From the NCBI GenBank assembly GCA_021151625.1, contig JAGKWY010000027.1, positions 1 to 64,000 on the forward strand: 64,000 nucleotides of DNA. Reading direction: 5' to 3'. The notes beneath the pieces were generated by a model. It was not told the origin of the DNA, ran no database searches, and was given only the letters and a program-made list of their open reading frames with translations. The DNA is from Gammaproteobacteria bacterium (GTDB lineage Bacteria > Pseudomonadota > Gammaproteobacteria > Pseudomonadales > Cellvibrionaceae). Numbering within the stretch: the stretch's first letter is position 1; each line of letters begins with the position of its first letter. The translations under genes were made by a program, and so were the position numbers. Positions 26,344-36,946 of the stretch are shown piece by piece.

Positions 26344-27240
26344 ATGCAGCAATATTCATCAGCGCCACAAACCCGCACACATCAACCCTGGATGTATGTG
26401 ACCCTGGCGCTGCTCTGTGTATTGCTTGCGGCCTGTTCCGGTTCCAAGCCGAAGCCCAAAAGCACTGAGCCTTACAATCCCAATGATGGCCGCTACCAAC
26501 ACGATAAGGATTTTGGCCCCAGCGAAGATGTAGATCTCTCCCATATTCCTGATGCTGTGCCACGCTATGAGGTGCGCACTCGCGCGGGCAATAAAAACCC
26601 TTACACGGTACTGGGTAAAACCTATCACCTGATTAAAGATGAAACCTCTTACAAGGAACGCGGTTACGCCTCCTGGTACGGCAATAAATTTAATGGCTAC
26701 CACACTTCCAATGGTGAACTCTACGATATGTACGCCATGACCGGCGCACACAAGACTTTGCCAATTCCTTCCTATGTCCGCGTAACTAATCTGGATAACG
26801 GAAAAAGTGTAGTGGTACGTATTAATGATCGCGGCCCCTTTCATCAGGGACGCATTGTCGATTTAAGTTATGCTGCCGCACAGCGCATTGGCATTCACAA
26901 AGCCGGTACCGGGCGCGTGGAAGTAGAGATTGCATTGCCGGGCGATGCGCCACCCATTCCGCGCAAGCCAGATGCTTCAGTTGCCAAGCATGTTGAAGCA
27001 GCGTTGCCACCGGGAACCTATTTGCAGATAGGCGCGTTTGGTAATAAACAATCTGCGCAGGAGTTTGCTGCAACACTGGGCACCCAATTAACGTTTCCGG
27101 TAGTGATAAGTTCGGCATCTGCACCAAAAGAAATTCATCGCGTGCGTCTTGGTCCGTTTAAAGATGCAAAAAATTTACAGATGGCGCGCGACCAGTTAGC
27201 GCGCGTAAAAATTTATGAGGCCCATGTGGTCTACCAATAA
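26344..27240 (+). CDS. rlpA: Septal ring lytic transglycosylase RlpA
   Basis: 298-residue outer-membrane lipoprotein; lipobox LLAACSG near residue 31. A double-psi beta-barrel (about 100-205) starts GYASWYGNKFNG and contains the catalytic region VRINDRGPF. A C-terminal SPOR domain (about 220-298, YLQIGAFGNKQSAQEFA...) binds denuded glycans at the septum. The enzyme cuts glycan strands lacking stem peptides. It lies 22 bp after mltB and precedes dacA, as in pseudomonads. Confidence 0.94.
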   Translation: MQQYSSAPQTRTHQPWMYVTLALLCVLLAACSGSKPKPKSTEPYNPNDGRYQHDKDFGPSEDVDLSHIPDAVPRYEVRTRAGNKNPYTVLGKTYHLIKDETSYKERGYASWYGNKFNGYHTSNGELYDMYAMTGAHKTLPIPSYVRVTNLDNGKSVVVRINDRGPFHQGRIVDLSYAAAQRIGIHKAGTGRVEVEIALPGDAPPIPRKPDASVAKHVEAALPPGTYLQIGAFGNKQSAQEFAATLGTQLTFPVVISSASAPKEIHRVRLGPFKDAKNLQMARDQLARVKIYEAHVVYQ

Positions 27241-27340
27241 TTTCATAACACTGACGGCGTGAACAAAAAATTCAGTTTGAGTTTACCCACAAGCGTTAGT
27301 GTTGCACCGTTTATTTTTGTTAGAAGAGTGTTAATCGACC

Positions 27341-28627
27341 ATGATTAAAAAATCTATTGTTTGTGGACTGTTATTTTCATCGGCACTTGCAATTGCCCAA
27401 CAGCCAGCAACTCAACCGGCGACGATTCAGCAAGCCGCACCCCAGCCGGCAACGGCACAACCAGCGCAATTACCGAATGCGCAGTTGCCCGCAACAACTC
27501 TACCCGCAGCGCCAACACCCGGTCAGGTAGTGGAACAAAAACCGCAAGTGATTCCCGCTGCGCCGCAATTGGCAGCTACCGGATTTATCCTTGTGGATGC
27601 CACCACTGGCAGCATAGTGGCGGAATTCAACTCTGATCAGCGTTTACCACCGGCCAGTCTCACCAAAATGATGTCCAGCTATTTGGTAGTGGATGAAATT
27701 GAAAAAGGCAAAATCACTGAAGATGCCATGGTTAACATCAGCGTAAAAGCCTGGAAAATGGGCGGCTCGCGCATGTATGTGAAAGAGGGCACCCAGGTTT
27801 CCGTAATTGATTTGCTGCGCGGTGTCATTATTCAATCGGGCAATGATGCAACTGTAGCTCTGGCTGAGTACGTATCTGGTAACGAAGATGCGTTTGTAGA
27901 TTCCATGAACCAACGCGCTGCGCAATTGGGTATGGTGAATACGCATTTTGAAAACTCTACCGGCTGGCCGGCAGAAGGGCATCTGACCACCGCAAAAGAT
28001 TTGGCCATTCTTGCGCGTGCGATTATTAATGATCATCCGACGCATTACCCGCTCTATGCGGAAAAATATTTCTTCTACAACAATATTCGTCAGCCCAACC
28101 GCAACCTCTTGTTGTTCCGCGATGAAACTGTGGATGGCTTGAAAACCGGCCACACCGAAGAAGCGGGTTATTGTTTGGTGGCATCCTCCAAACGCGAGAA
28201 CACCCGTTTTATTGCGGTAGTAATGGGTACTGCTAACGAAAGCGCTCGTGCGGCAGAAACTCAAAAATTATTGGCTTATGGTTTCCGCTATTTCCAAACT
28301 ACCCAGTTGTATCAAGCGGGCCAACAAGTTAGCACTTCGCGTGTATGGGCCGGTAAAACCCAGGAAGTTACTTTGGGCATCCCCAATAATATTGTGCTGA
28401 CTATTCCCAAAGGCCGCGAGCAGGCCATGCAAGCCAAAATGCACATCAACGAAATTATCAAGGCCCCAATCGCTGCCGGTCAGGAGCTGGGCAACTTAAC
28501 CGTTGAGTTGGATGGCCAATTAATTGTGAATACCCCAATTGTTGCCCTGCAACCAGTAGAAGAGGCCGGCTTCTTCGCCCGCCTGCTCGACAACCTGAAG
28601 TTGTTCTTCCGCAATTTGTTTAGTTAA
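27341..28627 (+). CDS. dacA: D-alanyl-D-alanine carboxypeptidase (PBP5/6 type)
   Basis: 428-residue periplasmic enzyme that trims the terminal D-Ala from peptidoglycan. The signal peptide is followed by a Pro/Gln/Ala-rich linker (about 20-80), longer than in E. coli DacA. Catalytic motifs: SLTK (SxxK), SGN and KTG (in LKTGHTEEAGY). A C-terminal beta domain and an amphipathic membrane anchor (FFARLLDNLKLFFRNLFS) complete the protein. A strong terminator follows. In related species the next genes are DUF493-lipB-lipA; here those lie 17 kb further on. Confidence 0.95.
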   Translation: MIKKSIVCGLLFSSALAIAQQPATQPATIQQAAPQPATAQPAQLPNAQLPATTLPAAPTPGQVVEQKPQVIPAAPQLAATGFILVDATTGSIVAEFNSDQRLPPASLTKMMSSYLVVDEIEKGKITEDAMVNISVKAWKMGGSRMYVKEGTQVSVIDLLRGVIIQSGNDATVALAEYVSGNEDAFVDSMNQRAAQLGMVNTHFENSTGWPAEGHLTTAKDLAILARAIINDHPTHYPLYAEKYFFYNNIRQPNRNLLLFRDETVDGLKTGHTEEAGYCLVASSKRENTRFIAVVMGTANESARAAETQKLLAYGFRYFQTTQLYQAGQQVSTSRVWAGKTQEVTLGIPNNIVLTIPKGREQAMQAKMHINEIIKAPIAAGQELGNLTVELDGQLIVNTPIVALQPVEEAGFFARLLDNLKLFFRNLFS

Positions 28628-28666
28628 TTCCTGTTAATTCAGTTGTTCACCCTTAATGGGTAGCGC

Positions 28667-28698
28667 AAAAAGGCAGTTCATAGTGAACTGCCTTTTTT
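28667..28698 (+). terminator. Rho-independent terminator of dacA
   Basis: Arms AAAAAGGCAGTTCA (28667-28680) and TGAACTGCCTTTTT (28684-28697), loop TAG, ending in T residues. The rest of the 28699-29053 gap is AT-rich and holds no gene I can support; a GGAGAG ribosome-binding site ends it at about 29040-29046. Confidence 0.92.
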
Positions 28699-29053
28699 AT
28701 GCGCCCCTGTTTCTGCTTTACTCACTGTTACATTCCGTCGCTGGCAACTTGTTTGTGCATACGTATTCATCTTGCCGGTTGCGTGGCGTAAAACTATTCT
28801 GTTTTAGTGGTCTTCTATCAAAATTGTTTTATCAATAATAGAAAATAGCTTTTCATAATAAATACGAATTAAGACCTTTATCGCCCGCGTTGGCTAAACG
28901 CCTTTTTAAATACTCTTACAGCAACAATGATTTTTTCAGGTGCAATCAGCGTCTGCGGTATTGCTTTGCCTTAAATAACTCAAATCACATAACAATAATA
29001 TCTCCAGATGTTTGCATTGCTATTCATCTGGTTGTTCTTAGGAGAGAAACGCT

Positions 29054-32000
29054 ATGCATAGGTCAACGGCTATTGCTGCAAATTGGCAGCGCTACTTTTT
29101 GTGCAGTTTTATGCTGCTGTGTGCATTGGCTTATGCGTCGGTGAGTCATGCCCAAGCCTGGGCAAACAGTTATTTTCGCGGCACGCCCAATAACTGGGCG
29201 GCAACGGCAATGACTAAAAATACCTCGACGGGTCTGTGGGAGACCCAACAAAGTTTTTCGGGCACTAACCCGCGCTTTAAAATTAGTCGTTATACCGATA
29301 ATTGGAATGAAGCTTATCCTGCACAAGATTATTTAATTACCGGTGGCGATGGCGATTACAAAATTACCTTTAACGATTCCACCAAAGCCGTTGTTGCAAG
29401 CAAACTTCCCATTGCAATTCCGGCCAATAATATTTGCTTCAGCAACCCGAATAATTTTGCCACTCCCTATATTTATTTTTGGAATCCACTGCCTGCGGGG
29501 GCAGTGACCCCTTTGCCCGCTTGGCCCGGTAAGAGTATGACCAGGCGTGGCACTTTTTATTGTTATGATTTCACCGCGTCAATTCCTGCCGGTATGCAAA
29601 TGCCGACCTCGCTGGATGTTATTTTTAGCAATAACGGTGCAAACCAAACGGCGAACCTGAAATACACGGGCGCTGCCTGCTATGACAATAATGCCTGGAA
29701 AACCTTGTCGCAATGTGGATTTAACGTGATTACTGCCTCATCGGCAGCGAGTGTTTCTTCTTCCTCTGTTGCTTCGTCATCAATAGCTTCATTGATTGCT
29801 TCTTCTGTTGCGTCCTCAATAATGTCTTCGTCAGCAGCGCTAAGTTCCTCTGCTGCATCATCGAGTAAATCCAGTTCGTCTGTGGCTGTCAGTTCATCAG
29901 TTGCTACCAATTCGTCAATTGCCGTCAGCTCTTCAGCAGGGCTGAGCTCCTCGGCGACAAGCGCTAGTAGTAGCTCCGTTGCTACTGCAAAAACAAAAAT
30001 CTATTTTAAAAATACGGCTAACTGGGCTTCGGTCAATATCCATTATTTTAATGTGCAGCCTGTACAGGCTGGCTCAGTTTGGCCTGGCCCGGCGATGATT
30101 AAAAATATCAGTGCTCCCACCTTTTTCAGTCATGAATTTACAGGTACTGTGAATTCGGCGGGCATAGTATTTAGCGCAAATGGCAATCCAAAAACTATCG
30201 ATTTGAATTTTGTTGCGCCCAATAATTGCTACGACTTTGGTACAGCAAGTTGGAAAACCGCAAATGCCTGTGGTGTGCCAACTGAATTGGTTGCCAATGC
30301 CGGAGTGGATCGCAAAGCCAATATCAATACACGTCAAGCATTATCTGCCGTTGCATCAACTGGCAATTATGTCAGTGCAAGTTGGACCAGCCCGGCCTGG
30401 CCCGGCGCATTGACTGGCACTCAAGTGGTTACACCACTGCTCACCACAACGGGCAATATCACAGTCACACTTACGCTGACTGCCGTTGATGGAACAACTG
30501 CAACAGATACCATGGTGATCAATGTTGTTGCGGCCACGCAAGCCTTGCCTGAACGCCCGCAATTGGCAGCACCTTTGGGTTTTCCCATTACCGGCACCGT
30601 GAGTGCGGGAAAATATCGCTTTGTAAATGCCTACCCGAATTTGAATGAATTTTTCTTTTCACCGGTGATGGTCACTAACGATGGCATTAATGATCTGGTG
30701 TATGTGGTTGATAAAGAAGGCGCGATTTATGTTTTCCCGAATAGAGAAAATGTCATCGCCACTGAAGTGCGCAAACTGCTGGATATAAAATCCACAGTGC
30801 TCAATAACAATGAAAGCGGCATGTTGAGCATGGCGTTTGATCCTTACTACGCCACCAACGGTTTTATTTATGTGTATTACCTTTTTGGTGAGACAGATAA
30901 TTTTTATCCGCGTACCGATGGCATAGTCGGCGGTAAAACGGGCGATGCAATTATCGAACGCTGGACCGTTGATAACCCTGCAAACCCAACCTCGGCCGGT
31001 GCCAAAGTAGAAGTACTGCGCATTCCGCAACCTGGTGAGGATCACAAGGGCGGCATGATGCAATTCCATCCCACCGAACATTATTTGTATGTGGGAATCG
31101 GCGAGGGCGGTTACGGTCACAGCGCCTTTACGCAAAATCCCTTACCGAGTGACCCTTACAATCGTCGCACCAATAACAGTGCACAAGATCCAACTACACT
31201 GCGTGGAAAATTTATTCGCATCGAACCATTAGCCCAGGCAGTGGATGGAAAATATTACCGCGTTCCGGCGGATAATCCCTTTGTTGGCCGCGCTGGATAT
31301 TTACCGGAAATCTGGTCTATGGGGCATCGCAATCCCTGGCGTTGGGCGTTTGATACTGATGCGCCCTACACGCTGTGGGAAACCGAAATCGGGCAGGACA
31401 CTGATCTCGCCTACGAAGAAGTTAACATCATCACCAAAGGCCAGAATTACGGTTGGCCGGTGTGTGAGGGCACGCGTAATCGTGGTGCACTTGGTGGCGA
31501 TGCAGCAAAAAATTGCTTGACGGATTTTATTCCGCCGCGCGAAGGTTATGGTCGCACCTCTGGTGTTTCTATTATCGGTGGGTTTGTTTATCGCGGCAGC
31601 GATTTACCCAATCTCAATGGCAGTTTTATTTTTGGCGATTACGTCAGCAAACGTCTCTGGTCTGTTGCCAATGATGGTCAGGCCAAAAAATTAATCAGCG
31701 AAGCTTTTCCGCATTACATTTCATCAATTGGCAAAGACCTTAAAAAGAATTTATTAATCTCCAGTCATGGCCGCGAACTCGGTGGGCCTTCCAGTATTTT
31801 TAAAGTGGTGGACGATGATGTGGCTTCCGCACAAATTCCGCCGACTTTATCAGCCACCGGTTTGTTTGCGGATTTACCCAATGTTATTCCCGCACATGGC
31901 GTTATTGAATACACGCTAAATACTAACGGCTGGTTTGATGGCGGTAAGTTGCGGCATTTTGTTGCGCTTCCCAATGCAAGCAAAGTGACTATTGATACAT

Positions 32001-35000
32001 CTGTTGATCCTACTGCGATTTGGAATTTGCCCGTTGGTTCGGTGGTAGTAAAACATTTATCGGTTGCGACAGCGGCAAATGCTAATAAGCCTTTTACGAC
32101 GTCAGTGCTGTTCCGTCAGGAAACTGGTTGGCAAGCCGCGAATTACCGCTGGAATGCAGCAGGTACGGATGCAAATTTAGTAACCGAATCCTCGGTTGAA
32201 CCCGACGGTGGTTTGGTGAGTGTGGTGCGCAAAGTGGAAACGGGCAGCACCTGCGCCGGTTGCCATAAAGATGCGGATGGAAAGTTAACGCCTTTATCGA
32301 TACATACACTGCAATTGAATGGTAATTTTAATTACCAGGGCATCACTAAAAACCAATTGGACGCATTGAATGCGATTGGTTTATTTGTATCTTCCTTTGG
32401 TAGCAGCAGTAGCTATGAAAAATTTGTCGCACCAACGGATGCGATTGTTGAGCTGACAGCGCGTGCAAAATCTTATTTGCACACCAACTGTGCCCATTGT
32501 CACTCAGGTATTTCCGGTGGCATGGATATGCGTTACAGCACTGCATTGGAGGCGATGAAATTGATTAACGATCACAATCGTGTTGTGCCCGGAATTCCTG
32601 CGAACAGTAATGTTTATAAATACCAAACCGGCGCAGGCATGCGTATGCCTTATGGTTCGGTGGCGACTAATGCGGAAGCAGAAACGCTTTTCCGCAACTG
32701 GATAAATGAATTGGGTGTGGATGTTGTTCAAACCGGTATTGATGTAACTGCCACCGATGCATCGCCCGAAGTCAATGAAGTGGTTGGTTTGAATCTGGAG
32801 GCGGTGTACAGCAACGGAACTCACTTACCGGCATCGAGTGCAATTACCTGGACATCCAGCAACCCCGCCATTATTTCCACGCAAGGGAAAACCGGTGCGG
32901 CGATTAATGTCACTGCGTTATCAATCGGCACTGTAACTATTACGGCGAGCAGTGATAGTTATAGCGATAGCATCACGCTGGAAATTATTCCGGCTGCAAA
33001 TCCTGTCACCGCTTTGGCAATTACCGGCACAGCAAATCTGCGTATTAAAACCGGTGAAACGCAACAGTTGGTGGCGATAGGCACGGCAGGCGATGATTTA
33101 CTGGGCATGAATGCGCAAGTGAATTGGGCGAGCAGTAATACCTCCATAGCCAGCGTATCTGCGGCGGGATTAATTACTGCAGGTGCAACCGCCGGCACGG
33201 CAACTATCACCGCAACTTACGGAACGCTTTCTACTACATATACCCTTACCAATTTAGGTGCTGGCCAATATGTTTTTGTTAAAAAACCGGCGGCATGGGC
33301 AACCGTAAATACGCATATTTGGACTAATCAGAATGGTGTAGAGACCGATCGCACTGGTGCATGGCCAGGACCTGCAATAACAGAAGCTGCGGCTAAATAC
33401 GGCGCAGGTTGGTTGCGGACATTTATTCCAGTTGCCTGGGCAAATACTGCAGGCAATACCAATATTATTTTCAGCAACAATAAAGCCAATCAAACCGGCA
33501 CCTTAACAGTAAATCAAGCCAACTCGAGTTGGTATGGCGCCGCATGGTTAACCGCAGAGCCTGCATTAGGTGTCGTGGAAGCGGGTACGCAAATTCAAGT
33601 GGGCAATGGCACAGCAACTATCGCGAGCAGCGCTAACCTGAGTGGAAAATTATTTGTACCTGGAACCTTGGTTGATATCAAAGCCAATGCAGCTGGCCCG
33701 GGCATGAAATTTGTTCACTGGGAGGGAACGGGTGCAGCCTATTTGTTGGATGCCAATAGCGCGAATACAAAAATGGTGGTGGGCAATGCTGTTTCGCTCA
33801 CGCTACTTGCAGTGTTCGATAGCGTTACTGATCAGCACCAGGTTGCGCGCAGCCATTATCAAAGCCAGGGTTGCAATGGTTGTCACGGCAGCGATGGCAA
33901 TGGTGTTCCTTCCTTACATGATTTGCAAACGCGCTACACACTAACAAGTTTGGCAAATTATATTGCGACCAATATGCCCAGAGGTAATGTGGGTAGTTGC
34001 ACTGGCACTTGTGCAACCAGTATTGCGGCGATGATTTTCGATGAAGCATTTATTGCACCTGCTGGTGTGTGCAATGCAGAGAGTCTCGATGATTTAATTC
34101 CACAGGATCGCAGTTTCCGTTTGTTATCCACCCTGGAGTACAACAATTCGGTGCGCGATTTATTGGGGCTGACCAATAATATCGATGTCACTAGCGGACG
34201 CATCCCGGCGGATATTCCTGTCAACGGGTTTAAAACCAACGCCAATGCAATCTTCACCAACGATTACGCTAAAGGTTATGTGCTCGCTGCCGAAGCTGCG
34301 GCGGCTATGGTGAATAATATTTACAGCCTTACCCCCGGTTGCAGTAACGCGACTTGTTTTGTACAGAATTTTGGCAAGCGCGCTTATCGTCGTCCGCTCA
34401 GTAATACCGAAGTTACTAAATTAGTTGCATTGCACACGGCGCAGGGCAACCTCGCATTGCTCACTGCAATTCTTTCATCACCTTCCATGTTGTATCGCTC
34501 GGAAGTGGGTGAACTAAAGGGCACTTATTATGAGCTTACCGATTACGAAGTTGCGGCTATGTTGTCCTACACCTATTGGGCAACAACGCCAGATGCCACA
34601 TTAATGGCCGCGGCGGATGCGGGCCAACTAAGTACGCCGGCGCAAATTTCTGTCAAGGTTGCGCAAATGTTGCAAGACCCCAAGGCGCAAATTGCCTTCG
34701 AACGTTTTATTACCGGTTGGTTGGATCTGGATAAAGATATTAAGACTGCGGCATTAAGTACTAGCCTGAAAACTGATATGAAAAATGAAACCATTGAACT
34801 GGTAAAACGCACGGTATTTGGTGGTGGCAGTTACAACGAATTGCTCAATGCCAATTACAGCTATATGACGCAACAACTCGCGACCCATTACGGTTTGACT
34901 TGGCCCGGCGGCAGTGGAATTCAACGCGTGGATTACAACGCGGCTAATGCTGAACGTCGCGGTTTGTTGGGGCACGCCGGTATTCTCGCCATTCAATCCG

Positions 35001-35572
35001 CATCGGAAAAAACACATCCGGTAAAACGCGGTTTATTTGTGCGGCGCAATTTGCTTTGCCAGGATTTCCCGCCACCACCGGTGGGTGCGGAATTAAAACC
35101 ACTGGAAGATCCGAGCCTCACAGTGCGTGAGCGTTTTGAGCATGCACATTTAAAAGAGGGTTGCGAAGCCTGTCATCAATATATCGACGGTATCGGTTTC
35201 GGTTTGGAAAATTACAACGCCCTGGGCTTGTATGTGACTAACGAAACAACCGATAACGGGTTAGTCAAAATGATTAATTCGCTCGGTTATATCGGCAGCT
35301 TAAATTCAGCAGAAACTTATTTATCTGAAGCCGAGCCGGTGGTGGCTTATCAGGGGATGGATGAATTAGCGGGCTTGATTGCGAGTAGCACTAACGCCAA
35401 AGCCTGTTACGTGCGGCAGTGGTATCGCTACACGCGTGGGCAGCGCGAAGAAGTCAATGATAGCTGCACGCTGCAAGTATTTGGTAAGGCATTTAAAGAG
35501 ACGCCTAATGCCAGCATGCTGGATTTGATGATCCAGTTTACCCAAACCAAAAATTACATTTTGCGCAAATAA
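29054..35572 (+). CDS. Giant secreted modular protein: starch-binding modules, PQQ-type sugar dehydrogenase, four heme c sites and a DUF1592-type module
   Basis: 2172 residues with a signal peptide (LCALAYASVSHAQA). Modules in order: an N-terminal carbohydrate-binding-like domain (about 35-115); a CBM26-like starch-binding module (about 125-225, WNPLPAG...WPGKSM); a long Ser-rich linker (about 228-310); a second CBM26-like module (about 315-405); a PKD-like domain (about 410-500); a glucose/sorbosone-dehydrogenase-like beta-propeller (about 520-910) with GEDHKGGMMQFHP (H664, likely catalytic) and EIWSMGHRNPWRW; heme c sites CAGCH (C1067) and CAHCH (C1146); two Big_2-like Ig folds (about 1240-1400); a third CBM26-like module (about 1405-1500); a heme site CNGCH (C1607); and a DUF1587/1592/1588/1585-type region (about 1670-2172) with LEYNNSVRDLLG, RRNLLCQDFPPPP and a heme site CEACH (C2037). 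I infer a secreted protein that binds alpha-glucan, oxidises sugar ends and passes electrons through hemes. It is followed 17 bp later by a DUF1552 gene, the usual partner of DUF1592 proteins. Confidence 0.85.
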   Translation: MHRSTAIAANWQRYFLCSFMLLCALAYASVSHAQAWANSYFRGTPNNWAATAMTKNTSTGLWETQQSFSGTNPRFKISRYTDNWNEAYPAQDYLITGGDGDYKITFNDSTKAVVASKLPIAIPANNICFSNPNNFATPYIYFWNPLPAGAVTPLPAWPGKSMTRRGTFYCYDFTASIPAGMQMPTSLDVIFSNNGANQTANLKYTGAACYDNNAWKTLSQCGFNVITASSAASVSSSSVASSSIASLIASSVASSIMSSSAALSSSAASSSKSSSSVAVSSSVATNSSIAVSSSAGLSSSATSASSSSVATAKTKIYFKNTANWASVNIHYFNVQPVQAGSVWPGPAMIKNISAPTFFSHEFTGTVNSAGIVFSANGNPKTIDLNFVAPNNCYDFGTASWKTANACGVPTELVANAGVDRKANINTRQALSAVASTGNYVSASWTSPAWPGALTGTQVVTPLLTTTGNITVTLTLTAVDGTTATDTMVINVVAATQALPERPQLAAPLGFPITGTVSAGKYRFVNAYPNLNEFFFSPVMVTNDGINDLVYVVDKEGAIYVFPNRENVIATEVRKLLDIKSTVLNNNESGMLSMAFDPYYATNGFIYVYYLFGETDNFYPRTDGIVGGKTGDAIIERWTVDNPANPTSAGAKVEVLRIPQPGEDHKGGMMQFHPTEHYLYVGIGEGGYGHSAFTQNPLPSDPYNRRTNNSAQDPTTLRGKFIRIEPLAQAVDGKYYRVPADNPFVGRAGYLPEIWSMGHRNPWRWAFDTDAPYTLWETEIGQDTDLAYEEVNIITKGQNYGWPVCEGTRNRGALGGDAAKNCLTDFIPPREGYGRTSGVSIIGGFVYRGSDLPNLNGSFIFGDYVSKRLWSVANDGQAKKLISEAFPHYISSIGKDLKKNLLISSHGRELGGPSSIFKVVDDDVASAQIPPTLSATGLFADLPNVIPAHGVIEYTLNTNGWFDGGKLRHFVALPNASKVTIDTSVDPTAIWNLPVGSVVVKHLSVATAANANKPFTTSVLFRQETGWQAANYRWNAAGTDANLVTESSVEPDGGLVSVVRKVETGSTCAGCHKDADGKLTPLSIHTLQLNGNFNYQGITKNQLDALNAIGLFVSSFGSSSSYEKFVAPTDAIVELTARAKSYLHTNCAHCHSGISGGMDMRYSTALEAMKLINDHNRVVPGIPANSNVYKYQTGAGMRMPYGSVATNAEAETLFRNWINELGVDVVQTGIDVTATDASPEVNEVVGLNLEAVYSNGTHLPASSAITWTSSNPAIISTQGKTGAAINVTALSIGTVTITASSDSYSDSITLEIIPAANPVTALAITGTANLRIKTGETQQLVAIGTAGDDLLGMNAQVNWASSNTSIASVSAAGLITAGATAGTATITATYGTLSTTYTLTNLGAGQYVFVKKPAAWATVNTHIWTNQNGVETDRTGAWPGPAITEAAAKYGAGWLRTFIPVAWANTAGNTNIIFSNNKANQTGTLTVNQANSSWYGAAWLTAEPALGVVEAGTQIQVGNGTATIASSANLSGKLFVPGTLVDIKANAAGPGMKFVHWEGTGAAYLLDANSANTKMVVGNAVSLTLLAVFDSVTDQHQVARSHYQSQGCNGCHGSDGNGVPSLHDLQTRYTLTSLANYIATNMPRGNVGSCTGTCATSIAAMIFDEAFIAPAGVCNAESLDDLIPQDRSFRLLSTLEYNNSVRDLLGLTNNIDVTSGRIPADIPVNGFKTNANAIFTNDYAKGYVLAAEAAAAMVNNIYSLTPGCSNATCFVQNFGKRAYRRPLSNTEVTKLVALHTAQGNLALLTAILSSPSMLYRSEVGELKGTYYELTDYEVAAMLSYTYWATTPDATLMAAADAGQLSTPAQISVKVAQMLQDPKAQIAFERFITGWLDLDKDIKTAALSTSLKTDMKNETIELVKRTVFGGGSYNELLNANYSYMTQQLATHYGLTWPGGSGIQRVDYNAANAERRGLLGHAGILAIQSASEKTHPVKRGLFVRRNLLCQDFPPPPVGAELKPLEDPSLTVRERFEHAHLKEGCEACHQYIDGIGFGLENYNALGLYVTNETTDNGLVKMINSLGYIGSLNSAETYLSEAEPVVAYQGMDELAGLIASSTNAKACYVRQWYRYTRGQREEVNDSCTLQVFGKAFKETPNASMLDLMIQFTQTKNYILRK

Positions 35573-35589
35573 AGGCGGAGGGCATTAGG

Positions 35590-36921
35590 ATGAATCTGTT
35601 AAAAAATAAAATGCAGCGTCGCGATTTCCTGCGCGCTATTGCGCGCGTGGGGCTAACCACGGCGTTTACCAGCCAGTTTATGTTGTCGAACAAAGTCTTT
35701 GCGCAAACGGCGGGAGCAAAACGTTTCGTAATGGTTTATTACCCCAATGGCTGTGTGCGCGATAAATGGCATTCCTATAATGCGGGCGCACTTGGCAGCA
35801 ATAGTTTTGCTACCAGCCCGTTGCAACATTTAAATGCGCATCTCACCAAGCTGGTGCCGATAAAAAACCTTACCTATAACGGCCACGGTGGAAATTCCGG
35901 GCACCCGGAAGCCTGTCGCGGCGTTTTTTCCGGTGGTCAGGAATATGCGCCGACCTTTGATGTGGCACTCGGTGAAGCCCTGGGTGGTCGCCTTACCAAA
36001 AATATGCATGTGGGTGTTTGGACCAGCAAAATAAAAGGCGCTGAGTACATGCCTTTTACCGATAAGAATCGCAATAAAATCCAGGTCTCTGACGACCCGC
36101 AACAAGTGTATGACACACTGCTTGCCGATGTGGTGCGCAATAGCGGTGGCGGTACGCCGGATCCGGACACAGAGCGGCGCAAAAAAGTATTGGAAACCTT
36201 GCATGAAAATCTGGATTTGTTGCAGGCCAATACACTCAGCGTGAAGCAACAGGGAAAATTATTAACACACGAGGAGGCGCTCAATTATTATCAAAACACT
36301 CTCACCGGAACGCTTAATATTGGCAGCACTGGCTTTGCTCGCCCGACTATAGGTATGACAGGAATTAACGACGATGGCGATGCAATCGCCAAGGCACAGA
36401 TGCGTAATATCGCCATGGCGTTTCAAGCGGATATTACGCGTGTGGCATCATTTCAATTTATGGGTGCGCAGGACGAATCGCTAAAAATTAATTTCCCCGC
36501 AATTCGCCCGTACATGGGTGAATACGGTTCGGGTGATAAATTAAATTACAACCAAAATGGCAGCCACGCCAGCTCGCACGATGAGTCATCACTATTCGAT
36601 GCACAAACTCGCTGGTACAACATTCTCGTCGCGTATTTAATGGACGAATTCGCCGCCCGCCCGGATGTTACCTACGGCGGAACTCTGTTGGACAACACTT
36701 TAATTTTAGTCATGTCCGAAGTCGGCGGCGGCAACCACCAACAAGAAAATCCCGGCATCTATGTCGCTGGCGGCGCAGGCAATTCCATTCGCATCGGCAA
36801 TGCCATTGACGCCAATAACGCAGGCATGTCGAATTTATATCTCGATATTTCCAAAGCCTTTGGTTTGAATTGGGGGCGGTATGGGAATAGCTCTGGTGGG
36901 GTTGCGGGGTTTTTGCGGTGA
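35590..36921 (+). CDS. Tat-exported DUF1552 protein
   Basis: 443 residues. The twin-arginine signal MQRRDFLRAIARVG near the N-terminus predicts folded export by Tat, ending near VFAQT. The mature part (KRFVMVYYPNGCVRDKWH, a GHGGNSGHPEACRGVFSGG stretch, MGAQDESLKI, LVMSEVGGGNHQQENPG) is typical of DUF1552, a family distantly like DUF1501/sulfatase-fold proteins and nearly always found beside DUF1592-type cytochrome genes. The enzymatic function of the family is not known to me. Tight spacing (17 bp) says that it is made together with the giant protein upstream and probably works on the same surface or periplasmic target. Confidence 0.85.
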   Translation: MNLLKNKMQRRDFLRAIARVGLTTAFTSQFMLSNKVFAQTAGAKRFVMVYYPNGCVRDKWHSYNAGALGSNSFATSPLQHLNAHLTKLVPIKNLTYNGHGGNSGHPEACRGVFSGGQEYAPTFDVALGEALGGRLTKNMHVGVWTSKIKGAEYMPFTDKNRNKIQVSDDPQQVYDTLLADVVRNSGGGTPDPDTERRKKVLETLHENLDLLQANTLSVKQQGKLLTHEEALNYYQNTLTGTLNIGSTGFARPTIGMTGINDDGDAIAKAQMRNIAMAFQADITRVASFQFMGAQDESLKINFPAIRPYMGEYGSGDKLNYNQNGSHASSHDESSLFDAQTRWYNILVAYLMDEFAARPDVTYGGTLLDNTLILVMSEVGGGNHQQENPGIYVAGGAGNSIRIGNAIDANNAGMSNLYLDISKAFGLNWGRYGNSSGGVAGFLR

Positions 36922-36946
36922 TGCATGTTGGACGATTAAGGTATAT

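Noticed and set aside
28656..28838. 60-residue open frame after dacA
   Set aside because: It runs through the dacA terminator hairpin and has no ribosome-binding site or known motif.
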